Positions 1 to 5,523 of a stretch of DNA of 11,378 bases are shown here, in pieces (positions within the stretch are counted from its first letter, which is position 1; each line of letters starts with the position of its first letter). The notes below the pieces were generated by a model. That model worked only from the letters and a program-made list of their open reading frames with translations. It ran no database searches and was not told the origin of the DNA. The position numbers and the translations under genes were made by a program. The DNA is from Propionibacteriaceae bacterium (GTDB taxonomy: Bacteria > Actinomycetota > Actinomycetes > Propionibacteriales > Propionibacteriaceae): NCBI GenBank assembly GCA_031268065.1, contig JAIRXX010000055.1, positions 1 to 11,378 of the forward strand, given 5' to 3'.

Positions 1-63
1 AAATTTATAAAGATAGGTCGAGCAAACAGAGTGGATTTGGACGCAGCCCAAGGGAGGGGTTTA

Positions 64-156
64 ATGATCGTGCCGCCCGTCCTGGTGCTCGCCTCGCTGT
101 TGGCGAGTGTGGGCTACTCCGGTGTGGCGGGGAGATATGTCGACATTTCCGGGTAG
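64..156 (+). CDS. Possible small hydrophobic ORF (30 codons) before parA, or tail of an upstream gene
   Basis: An ATG at 64 follows a purine-rich Shine-Dalgarno-like stretch (AGGGAGGGG, 50-58) at good spacing and opens a 30-residue frame ending at TAG 154-156. The peptide starts with a hydrophobic stretch (VPPVLVLASLLASVGY) that could span or associate with a membrane. The same frame has no stop from base 1, so this could instead be the 3' end of a gene beginning left of the window; I do not recognise that tail. It is also in the same frame as parA, separated only by the TAG codon. A frame this short is open by chance fairly often at this GC content, so coding status is uncertain. Confidence 0.25.
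   Translation: MIVPPVLVLASLLASVGYSGVAGRYVDISG
137..146. promoter_or_regulatory. 10-bp perfect palindrome upstream of parA
   Basis: The sequence ATGTCGACAT is a perfect palindrome that ends 8 bases before the putative parA -10 element. This position would suit a small operator, but ten bases is short enough to occur by chance and no second copy was seen in the window. Confidence 0.2.
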
Positions 157-159
157 GGT
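154..159 (+). promoter_or_regulatory. Putative -10 element of a leaderless parA promoter
   Basis: TAGGGT fits the actinobacterial TAnnnT -10 pattern and lies six bases before GTG 166, so transcription would begin at or next to the start codon. No convincing -35 hexamer is seen. The element overlaps the TAG stop of the preceding small frame. The GGGTAGGG run (151-158) could also act as a Shine-Dalgarno sequence if the mRNA starts further upstream. Confidence 0.35.
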
Positions 160-165
160 GTGGGG

Positions 166-1041
166 GTGAGCAGAGCCAAAGACACGACAGTTGCCAGCGC
201 CGCCGAGTCGCGGTATGAATTGCCCGATTTGCCCGAACCGGCCCGGCCTGATCCCGGCAAGCCGAAGAACGCGCTGGTCATCGCCATGTGCAACCAGAAG
301 GGCGGGGTCGGGAAGACGACGACCACCATCAACCTTGGGGCGGCGCTGGCTGAGACCGGGCGGAAAGTGCTGCTGGTCGATTTCGACCCGCAGGGCTCGC
401 TCTCGGTCGGCCTGGGGGCGAATCCACACACTTTGGAGACCACCATCTACAACTTGCTGGTGGGCCGCGGAGTCGATGTGGCCGAGGTGATCGCCCCGAC
501 CGGCGTGGACAACCTGGACCTGCTGCCCAGCAACATCGACCTTGCCGCAGCCGAGATTCAATTGGTCTCAGAGGTGGCCAGGGAGCAAAGCCTGGGCAGG
601 ATTTTGGACCGGGTGCGCGGTGACTACGACCTGATCTTGATCGACTGCGCCCCTTCGCTCGGCCTGCTCACCATTAATGCGCTGACGACCGCCGACAAAG
701 TGATCATCCCGCTGGAATGCGAATTCTTCGCTCTGCGGGGAGTGGCGCTGCTGACCGACACCATTGCGAAAGTCCAGGATCGGCTCAATCCGGAGTTGGA
801 AATTTTAGGCATCCTGGGCACCATGTTCGACGCCCGCACTGTCCACAGCCGCGAAGTGCTCGAACGGGTGGTGCAGGCCTTTGGCGACACCGTTTTCCAG
901 ACGGTGATCCGGCGCACCATAAAATTCCCCGAAACAACGGTGGCCGGAGAGCCGATCACCACTTACGCTTCGTCTTCCCCCGGAGCTGACGCCTATCGCA
1001 GTCTCGCCAGGGAGGTTCTGTTCAGATGCCCATCAGCCTAG
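166..1041 (+). CDS. parA: ParA/Soj-family ATPase of the scpAB operon
   Basis: This is a ParA-family P-loop ATPase of 291 residues. Such proteins bind DNA in the ATP-bound dimeric state and position chromosomes or other cargo. Visible motifs are the deviant Walker A box KGGVGKTT at about residues 45-52, the FDPQG switch (LLVDFDPQGS) downstream, the Walker B segment LILIDCAPSLGLLT, and the EFFALRGVALL and RTIKFPETTVAGEPI blocks typical of the actinobacterial ParA beside scpAB. No ParB gene follows, so it is probably the orphan ParA paralogue rather than the parAB chromosome-partition ATPase near oriC. GTG 166 is chosen over GTG 160 because it sits at better spacing from both GGGTAGGG and the putative -10. 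It heads a five-gene operon and overlaps the next gene by 16 bases. Confidence 0.93.
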   Translation: MSRAKDTTVASAAESRYELPDLPEPARPDPGKPKNALVIAMCNQKGGVGKTTTTINLGAALAETGRKVLLVDFDPQGSLSVGLGANPHTLETTIYNLLVGRGVDVAEVIAPTGVDNLDLLPSNIDLAAAEIQLVSEVAREQSLGRILDRVRGDYDLILIDCAPSLGLLTINALTTADKVIIPLECEFFALRGVALLTDTIAKVQDRLNPELEILGILGTMFDARTVHSREVLERVVQAFGDTVFQTVIRRTIKFPETTVAGEPITTYASSSPGADAYRSLAREVLFRCPSA

Positions 1042-1259
1042 AATTGCCCGGCAGTGGGCGCATCAGGCATGAGGAGAAGATCACCGTCTATGTCAGCGGG
1101 GAAGAATTGCTGGCCTTAGAGCAGGCCAGGCTGACCTTGCGCGCCCAGCACGGGCTGGCGGTTGACCGGGGACGGATTGTGCGCACCGCAGTCAGCCTGG
1201 CGATGGCGGATTTGGCGGCCCAGGGCGCCGAATCCGGTTTGGTGCGTGAATTACAGTGA
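1026..1259 (+). CDS. Small ribbon-helix-helix-like protein between parA and scpA
   Basis: A 77-residue protein whose core reads as strand-helix-helix: strand EKITVYVS (about residues 17-24), helix EELLALEQARLTLRAQHG, then helix DRGRIVRTAVSLAMADLAA. This order matches ribbon-helix-helix (CopG/Arc-like) DNA-binding proteins, which dimerise through the strand. Its gene starts inside the parA 3' end with an AGGGAGG Shine-Dalgarno at 1009-1015 (ten-base spacer), and its TGA overlaps the scpA GTG in a GTGA junction, so translation is coupled on both sides. From memory, actinobacterial genomes often carry a similar small protein here, usually called hypothetical or mislabelled as a cobyrinic acid synthase. 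RHH proteins partner ParA ATPases in several plasmid partition systems, so a ParB-like adaptor role is plausible but inferred. Confidence 0.8.
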   Translation: MPISLELPGSGRIRHEEKITVYVSGEELLALEQARLTLRAQHGLAVDRGRIVRTAVSLAMADLAAQGAESGLVRELQ

Positions 1260-2083
1260 CCGCCATCGGGCTTGAGACTGAGGATTTGAATCGCAGCGCG
1301 TTCAACGTCCACTTGGCCAACTTTTCCGGCCCGTTCGACTTGCTGCTGCAATTGATCGGCAAACACAAACTCGACATCACCGAAGTGGCGTTGTCGGTGG
1401 TCACCGATGAATTCATCGCCCACTTGCGGGAATTGCAAAGCTCTGGACGCGCCGAGATGGACCAGACCAGCCAATTCATCGTTGTCGCCGCGACGCTGCT
1501 CGACCTAAAAGCGGCCCGGTTGCTGCCCCAAGGCGAGGTCGAGGATTTGGAAGACCTAGCCATCTTAGAGGCGCGTGACCTGCTTTTCGCCCGGCTGCTG
1601 CAATATCGGGCGTTCAAACTCGCAAGCGCGTGGATGGGGCAGACCTTGCGCGAGCAGGCCGCCCACATCCCCAGGCCGGGTGGCTTGGAGGAACGCTTCG
1701 CAAAGCTATTGCCCGAAGTGGATTTGCGGGGATTGGCCGACCACCTGGCTTTCTTGGCGGCCAGGGCGATGACGCCCAAACAAATCGACGCTGTGCCCGT
1801 GGCTCACTTGCATGTGCCAAGAGTGAGCGTCCGCGAGCAGGCCGAAGTGATTTCGGCAAAACTCAAAGCTCACCAAATCCTTACTTTCCGCGCCCTCATC
1901 GCCGATGCGGAAGACCGCATGGTGGTGGTTGGACGGTTCCTTGCCCTGCTTGAGCTTTACCGCGAGCAGGCAATCGGCTTGGAACAACTCAGCCCACTGG
2001 GTGAAATAACCATCCGCTGGCTGGGCACGGAAGTTGACACGTCTGGATTGGGTGCCGAATTCGACGAGAGAATGGAGACGTGA
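1256..2083 (+). CDS. scpA: Segregation and condensation protein A
   Basis: ScpA is the kleisin subunit that bridges the SMC dimer and recruits ScpB in the bacterial condensin complex, which organises and helps separate chromosomes in the cytoplasm. The 275-residue product has the N-terminal kleisin signature (VHLANFSGPFDLLLQLI, KLDITEVALSVVTDEF) at about residues 18-55 that binds the SMC neck, a central helical ScpB-binding region, and a C-terminal winged-helix segment (LTFRALIADAEDRMVVVGRFLALLELYREQ) at about 205-235 that binds an SMC head. Its length is normal for actinobacterial ScpA. The GTG start overlaps the previous stop by four bases with little Shine-Dalgarno signal, so it probably relies on reinitiation. 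Its TGA shares one base with the scpB ATG. Confidence 0.95.
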   Translation: MTAIGLETEDLNRSAFNVHLANFSGPFDLLLQLIGKHKLDITEVALSVVTDEFIAHLRELQSSGRAEMDQTSQFIVVAATLLDLKAARLLPQGEVEDLEDLAILEARDLLFARLLQYRAFKLASAWMGQTLREQAAHIPRPGGLEERFAKLLPEVDLRGLADHLAFLAARAMTPKQIDAVPVAHLHVPRVSVREQAEVISAKLKAHQILTFRALIADAEDRMVVVGRFLALLELYREQAIGLEQLSPLGEITIRWLGTEVDTSGLGAEFDERMET

Positions 2084-2781
2084 TGGAAAATGATCCGTTG
2101 GTTGACCTAGCTTGGCTGCCCGCAGCATTGGAAGCATTGCTGATGATGGTCACCGAACCGATCCCAGCCCGGGAATTGGCCGAAGCCGTGCGCGTCCCGC
2201 TGCCCGAGGTGGAACGGCAGCTGGAGGAATTGCGGCAGTTCTACGAGGACAGTGGCCGTGGTTTTGAATTGCTCCGGGTGGGAGTCGGCTGGCGCTATTA
2301 TGCCAGGGAGGAGCACTCCGAGTTGATCCACCGCTGGGTGCTGGAGGGCCAGCAGGGCAAGCTTTCGCAAGCTGCCTTGGAGACTCTTTCCGTAGTGGCC
2401 TATATGCAGCCGATTTCCCGCAGCCAGGTGGCTGCCGTGCGCGGGGTGAATGTGGATGGTGTGATCCGCACGCTGGTGGCCAGGGACATGATCGAAGTCA
2501 CCGGGCAAGACATGAACACCGGCGCGCGCATGTTCGCCACGACGGAAACCTTCCTGGAACGGATGGGGATTACCAGCTTGGACGATTTGCCGCCGATAGC
2601 GCCCTACCTGCCCAACGCCATCGCGCTGGAGACGGAACTGGCCGAGATGATCGGGCTGCGCCCGCCGGCGCCGTTGACCGAGGAAGAACTCTACGCGGCC
2701 ACCGGGAAGCGCAGCATCGAGCAAGGCGAATCCGCGAATTCGGCAGAGTCTGCTGCAGAGTCCGCGCAGGCTGATGACTGA
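2083..2781 (+). CDS. scpB: Segregation and condensation protein B
   Basis: ScpB is the KITE subunit of SMC-ScpAB; it dimerises and clamps the central part of ScpA. The 232-residue product carries two winged-helix domains: an N-terminal one at about residues 8-90 (ALLMMVTEPIPARELAEAV) and a second with the family signature LSQAALETLSVVAYMQPISRSQ followed by VAAVRGVNVDGVIRTLVARDMI at about 97-140. The region FATTETFLERMGITSLDDLPP is also typical. The tail after about residue 185 is acidic and alanine/serine rich and looks disordered. ATG 2083 is preferred to GTG 2080 because the GGAG at 2074-2077 is then five bases away. The gene overlaps rluB by eight bases. Confidence 0.95.
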   Translation: MENDPLVDLAWLPAALEALLMMVTEPIPARELAEAVRVPLPEVERQLEELRQFYEDSGRGFELLRVGVGWRYYAREEHSELIHRWVLEGQQGKLSQAALETLSVVAYMQPISRSQVAAVRGVNVDGVIRTLVARDMIEVTGQDMNTGARMFATTETFLERMGITSLDDLPPIAPYLPNAIALETELAEMIGLRPPAPLTEEELYAATGKRSIEQGESANSAESAAESAQADD

Positions 2782-3505
2782 AGGCATCCGGCTGCAGAAA
2801 GCGCTGGCCCAAGCCGGGATTGCCTCTCGCCGGGCGAGTGAGATTCTGATCGACGAGGGCCGGGTGCAAGTCAACGGCGAGACGGTAAAGCTGCAAGGAG
2901 TCCGGGTCGATCCGGCCACCGACGTCATCCGGGTGGACGGCAAACGCATCCCGCCCTGCAACGACCACCGCTACCTGATGCTGAACAAACCAGCCGGAGT
3001 GCTGTCGAGCATGGAGGACCAGCGGGGCCGTCCGGCGTTGGACGGCTACCTTGGCGGGTGGGCCACGGAGGGCCTGTTCCACGTCGGGCGGCTGGACGCG
3101 GACACCGAAGGGTTGCTGCTGCTCACCAACGACGGCGATTTCGCCCAGCGGATTGCCCATCCTTCCTACGAGGTGGCCAAGACCTATCTGGCCGAGGTGC
3201 GCGGCACAGCCGATGCCGGAGTCCTCGCCGCGCTGCGCAAAGGCGTGGTTTTGGAAGACGGCCCGATCCGCGCCGACCGGGTGAAGCTGGTTGGAAGCGT
3301 CCAAGGCCGGGCTTTGCTGGAGCTGGTCTTGCACTCAGGCCGGAACCGCATCGTGCGCCGGATGCTGGAGGCGGTTGGCCGCCCGGTGCTCCGCCTGGCC
3401 CGGACCCAACTCGGCTCGCTGCGGCTGGGCAGGCTCCCCGCTGGCGGCATCCGCGAGCTGACCGCCGCCGAATTGGCCGATTTGTTCGACCTGGTGGACA
3501 TGTAG
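2774..3505 (+). CDS. rluB: 23S rRNA pseudouridine synthase, RluB/RsuA family
   Basis: This enzyme isomerises a uridine to pseudouridine in rRNA, most likely in 23S rRNA near the peptidyl-transferase centre by analogy with RluB. The 243-residue product has an N-terminal S4 RNA-binding domain (residues 5-60: IRLQKALAQAGIASRRASE, then DEGRVQVNG), followed by the RsuA-type catalytic domain. It opens with YLMLNKPAGVLSS; the catalytic aspartate is D108 in GRLDADTEGLLLLTND; the C-terminal block GRNRIVRRMLEAVGRPVLRLAR is also diagnostic. Exact target uridine cannot be told from sequence; RluB is favoured over RluE or RluF by the scpAB neighbourhood. It closes the operon. In many actinobacteria cmk and der come next, but here the next gene is an FKBP lipoprotein with its own promoter. 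Confidence 0.92.
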   Translation: MTEGIRLQKALAQAGIASRRASEILIDEGRVQVNGETVKLQGVRVDPATDVIRVDGKRIPPCNDHRYLMLNKPAGVLSSMEDQRGRPALDGYLGGWATEGLFHVGRLDADTEGLLLLTNDGDFAQRIAHPSYEVAKTYLAEVRGTADAGVLAALRKGVVLEDGPIRADRVKLVGSVQGRALLELVLHSGRNRIVRRMLEAVGRPVLRLARTQLGSLRLGRLPAGGIRELTAAELADLFDLVDM

Positions 3506-3550
3506 CCCCAAGATCGCCGCCGCTGCGGGCAGGCTGGGCGCGCGGGCTGG

Positions 3551-3556
3551 TAGAGT
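3551..3556 (+). promoter_or_regulatory. Putative -10 element of the FKBP gene (leaderless)
   Basis: TAGAGT fits TAnnnT and is separated by eight bases from GTG 3565, so the transcript would start at or near the start codon. No Shine-Dalgarno sequence precedes this GTG, which agrees with leaderless translation. No clear -35 hexamer is seen in the GC-rich stretch upstream. Confidence 0.4.
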
Positions 3557-3564
3557 TTCATCCC

Positions 3565-4530
3565 GTGACTCGACTCCGTGCAATCCCGGCGTTCATCGCC
3601 ATCGCAGCGCTGGCCGCTTCCAGCGCTTGCTCATCCGGTCCGAACCCAGTTCCGGCGTCTCCCTCCCCAAGCGTGCCAATTTCGGCGAGCCTGGACCCGA
3701 TCACGGTGACCGGGGAACGGCTGGCGGTTCCGAAGATCGAATTCGCCACGCCTTTCACCGTGGACAAGACCTTGAGCAAGGTGCTGGTCGAAGGGGACGG
3801 CGCCACGATTGACCCCAATGGCGTCGTCGTGGTCTTCTACTACGGCGTCAACGGGCGCACCGGCGAGCGGTTTGACGATAATTTCACCGCCGTAGAGGGC
3901 ACCGAAGCCGTTCCGGCGTCGTTCTCGCTCAATGCGGTCATCCCCGGATTCCGCACCGGCCTGGGCGGGCAGAAGATCGGCTCGCGGGTGCTGGTCGCCA
4001 TGCCGGGGTCGGAAGCGTACGACTCCTCCGGCGGCAATTCCAACGCGGGCATCGCCGTGGGCGACTCCCTGGTCTTTGTGGCGGACATCGTGGGCGGGTC
4101 GCTGCCCGGCCCCGAAGGCAAAGCGGTAGAGCCGCCAGCGGACCTGCCCAAGGTTTCGGAGAACGCTGGATCGGTTGAGATAACCATCCCCGACACGGCC
4201 CCGCCGACCAAATTGGTCACCCAAACGCTTATCGAGGGCACCGGCGAGAAGGTCAACGAAGGCAGCCTCCTCGCCTCCCACTACGTCGCCTATTCTTGGA
4301 AGACCAAGGCAGAGGTGATGCGGGTCTATGACACCACCGACCAAGGTCTGCTCGGCAGCTCGCTCGTCGGTTTGGCCCAAGGCCTCGACGGCCAGAAAGT
4401 CGGTTCGCGGGTGCTGCTGATAGTCCCGCCCGAACTGGGATTCACCGAAGGCAGCAATGAACCTCCCGTGGAGAAGGGCGACACCCTGGTCTTCGTGGTG
4501 GATTTGCTGTTTGCCGAGCAGGCTCAATAG
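3565..4530 (+). CDS. Tandem-domain FKBP-type peptidyl-prolyl isomerase, predicted lipoprotein
   Basis: A 321-residue exported protein. The N-terminus (TRLRAIPAFIAIAALAASSAC) is a signal peptide ending in a weak lipobox at C22, so it is probably lipid-anchored outside the membrane; a Pro/Ser-rich linker follows. FKBP domain 1 (about 72-178) keeps the prolyl-isomerase pocket: F103-D104 in RFDDN, the aromatic in ASFSLN, V125-I126 in AVIPGF, and the tyrosine in GSEAYD. FKBP domain 2 (about 216-317) keeps the fold motifs GQKVGSRVLLIVPP and GDTLVFVVDLLF, but the FDD and VIPGF equivalents are lost, so it may be a non-catalytic or chaperone domain. The start is set at GTG 3565; the frame is open further upstream inside rluB but has no sensible start there. 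It overlaps the convergent gluQRS by seven bases. Confidence 0.88.
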   Translation: MTRLRAIPAFIAIAALAASSACSSGPNPVPASPSPSVPISASLDPITVTGERLAVPKIEFATPFTVDKTLSKVLVEGDGATIDPNGVVVVFYYGVNGRTGERFDDNFTAVEGTEAVPASFSLNAVIPGFRTGLGGQKIGSRVLVAMPGSEAYDSSGGNSNAGIAVGDSLVFVADIVGGSLPGPEGKAVEPPADLPKVSENAGSVEITIPDTAPPTKLVTQTLIEGTGEKVNEGSLLASHYVAYSWKTKAEVMRVYDTTDQGLLGSSLVGLAQGLDGQKVGSRVLLIVPPELGFTEGSNEPPVEKGDTLVFVVDLLFAEQAQ

Positions 4531-5411
4531 GCCCAAGGCTCGCCGGGGATCGTTTCGGGGTCGAAACGATCCAGCAGCGTGGAAATGGTGACCCGCTCAT
4601 CGGCTCGGCACAGCTTTAGCGAACTGCCGAGCAGGGCGAGCACCTGTGCGGCTGACGTGCCTTCCGCCGCCAGCTCTGCCAGGGTGACCGCCCTCTCGCG
4701 CTTGGCCAGCCGTTTCCCCGACCGGTCGGTGACCAGCGGCACATGCGCGTATTCCGGTACGCTGCCGCCAAGCACGGTGGTCAGCCAAGCCTGCCGGGGC
4801 GCTGATGAGAGCAGGTCGGCCCCGCGCACCACTTGGTCTACGCCTTGGGCGATGTCATCGACCACCACCGCGAAGTTGTAGGCCCACACTCCGTCGTTGC
4901 GCCGGATGACGAAATCGTCAACGTCCGCCTCGAATTCGCCCGCCCAATAGTCCCGCACCGCGCTGCGGGCGCCATCCGCCCTGATCCGCAACGCCGGGGG
5001 GCGGGCGGCGCGGCGCTCGTCCCGTTCGGAATCGCTCAGCCCCAGGCAGGTGCCCCGATAGGGGCGATAGCCGTCCCGATGCGGCGCTGACGCGGATTCC
5101 GCTATCTCGCGCCGGGTGCAGTAGCACTCATAGCAGCGCCCAGCCAGCAAATCAGCGGCGGACTGGTACCCGCCCAGCCGCTCCGACTGCCAGACGGCCT
5201 CACCGTCGAAATCTATGCCGAGCGCGGCCAAATCCGCGTATTGGGCAGCGCCAACCGCGCCCCCATCCCGTACCCGGTCACGGTCGAGGTCTTCAAAGCG
5301 GAGCTGGAACTGCCTGCCGGAGCTGCGGGCGAAGAGCCAGGCGACTAGGGCGGTGCGCAGGTTGCCCAAATGCAGCCCGGAAGTCGGGGTGGGCGCGTAT
5401 CTCCCGCTCAT
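4524..5411 (-). CDS. gluQRS: Glutamyl-Q tRNA(Asp) synthetase
   Basis: GluQ-RS is a truncated glutamyl-tRNA synthetase paralogue that activates glutamate and attaches it to queuosine at position 34 of tRNA-Asp. The 295-residue product has the catalytic class-I core only: GRYAPTPTSGLHLGN (residues 3-17, HIGH-like HLGN), RFEDLD at 38-43, the zinc site built from C96, C98, Y118 and C122, and a KMSKS-like KRLAKR at 233-238. The usual anticodon-binding domain of GluRS is absent, as expected for this family. Start ATG 5411 places the conserved motif at the N-terminus; the frame is open further upstream but that part is not conserved-looking. Its presence implies queuosine modification in the host. 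The last codons contain a hairpin and overlap the FKBP stop. Confidence 0.94.
   Translation of the reverse strand: MSGRYAPTPTSGLHLGNLRTALVAWLFARSSGRQFQLRFEDLDRDRVRDGGAVGAAQYADLAALGIDFDGEAVWQSERLGGYQSAADLLAGRCYECYCTRREIAESASAPHRDGYRPYRGTCLGLSDSERDERRAARPPALRIRADGARSAVRDYWAGEFEADVDDFVIRRNDGVWAYNFAVVVDDIAQGVDQVVRGADLLSSAPRQAWLTTVLGGSVPEYAHVPLVTDRSGKRLAKRERAVTLAELAAEGTSAAQVLALLGSSLKLCRADERVTISTLLDRFDPETIPGEPWAY
4547..4572. terminator. Perfect 11-bp hairpin, candidate two-way terminator inside gluQRS 3' end
   Basis: Arms GGATCGTTTCG (4547-4557) and CGAAACGATCC (4562-4572) pair perfectly around a four-base loop. The hairpin begins 17 bases past the FKBP stop and lies just before the gluQRS stop, within codons for DRFDPET. 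No T-run follows on either strand, so it is not a classical intrinsic terminator, but actinobacterial terminators often lack the T-run. The symmetrical stem could act on both converging transcripts. Confidence 0.45.
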
Positions 5412-5417
5412 AGGCAC

Positions 5418-5423
5418 ACCATA
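5418..5423 (-). promoter_or_regulatory. Putative -10 element of gluQRS (leaderless)
   Basis: Read on the minus strand this is TATGGT, followed by six bases and the ATG at 5411. The geometry matches the other leaderless-type promoters in the window. It lies within the left arm of the inverted repeat at 5419-5452, so a protein bound there could block it. A -35 match is poor. Confidence 0.4.
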
Positions 5424-5452
5424 CCCCGCATCCGCGCATTTGCGGGGTGTGG
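5419..5452. repeat. 12-bp inverted repeat in the divergent gluQRS / membrane-protein promoter region
   Basis: Arms CCATACCCCGCA (5419-5430) and TGCGGGGTGTGG (5441-5452) are complementary at 11 of 12 positions, with the core ACCCCGCA/TGCGGGGT perfect. The arm centres are 22 bases apart, close to two helical turns, which is what a dimeric regulator would need. It covers the putative gluQRS -10 and lies 20 bases upstream of the putative -10 for the gene at 5524, so it may be a shared operator. It could also fold as a 5' RNA hairpin if transcription starts further out. Confidence 0.4.
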
Positions 5453-5472
5453 CTCGGCCAGGTGACTTCGGC

Positions 5473-5478
5473 CATAAT
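5473..5478 (+). promoter_or_regulatory. Putative -10 element for the membrane-protein operon
   Basis: CATAAT matches five of six bases of TATAAT. It would give a 5' untranslated region of about 39 bases, carrying the Shine-Dalgarno AGGAG (5515-5519) four bases before ATG 5524. The -35 candidate at 17-bp spacing (TGGCTC, 5450-5455) is weak. Confidence 0.35.
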
Positions 5479-5523
5479 AGGCAATCAGTACCAGGCGGGT
5501 CCAAGCGGGAACCTAGGAGCGCG

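Noticed and set aside
1..1041. parS-like centromere sites near parA
   Set aside because: No match to the TGTTTCACGTGAAACA consensus was seen; this ParA also lacks ParB next door.
2107..2961. 284-codon minus-strand frame opposite scpB
   Set aside because: Antisense to a well-supported ScpB; composition typical of a GC mirror frame.
3058..3564. Upstream extension of the FKBP frame into rluB
   Set aside because: The extension would overlap most of the rluB catalytic domain and encode Arg/Pro-rich sequence before a proper signal peptide; GTG 3565 is the sensible start.
3631..4536. 301-codon open frame on the minus strand
   Set aside because: Antisense to the FKBP gene, which has clear domain motifs; no support for a second gene.
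5215..5523. Upstream extension of the membrane-protein frame into gluQRS
   Set aside because: The extra residues are antisense to conserved GluQ-RS sequence and do not look like protein; ATG 5524 has AGGAG in front.
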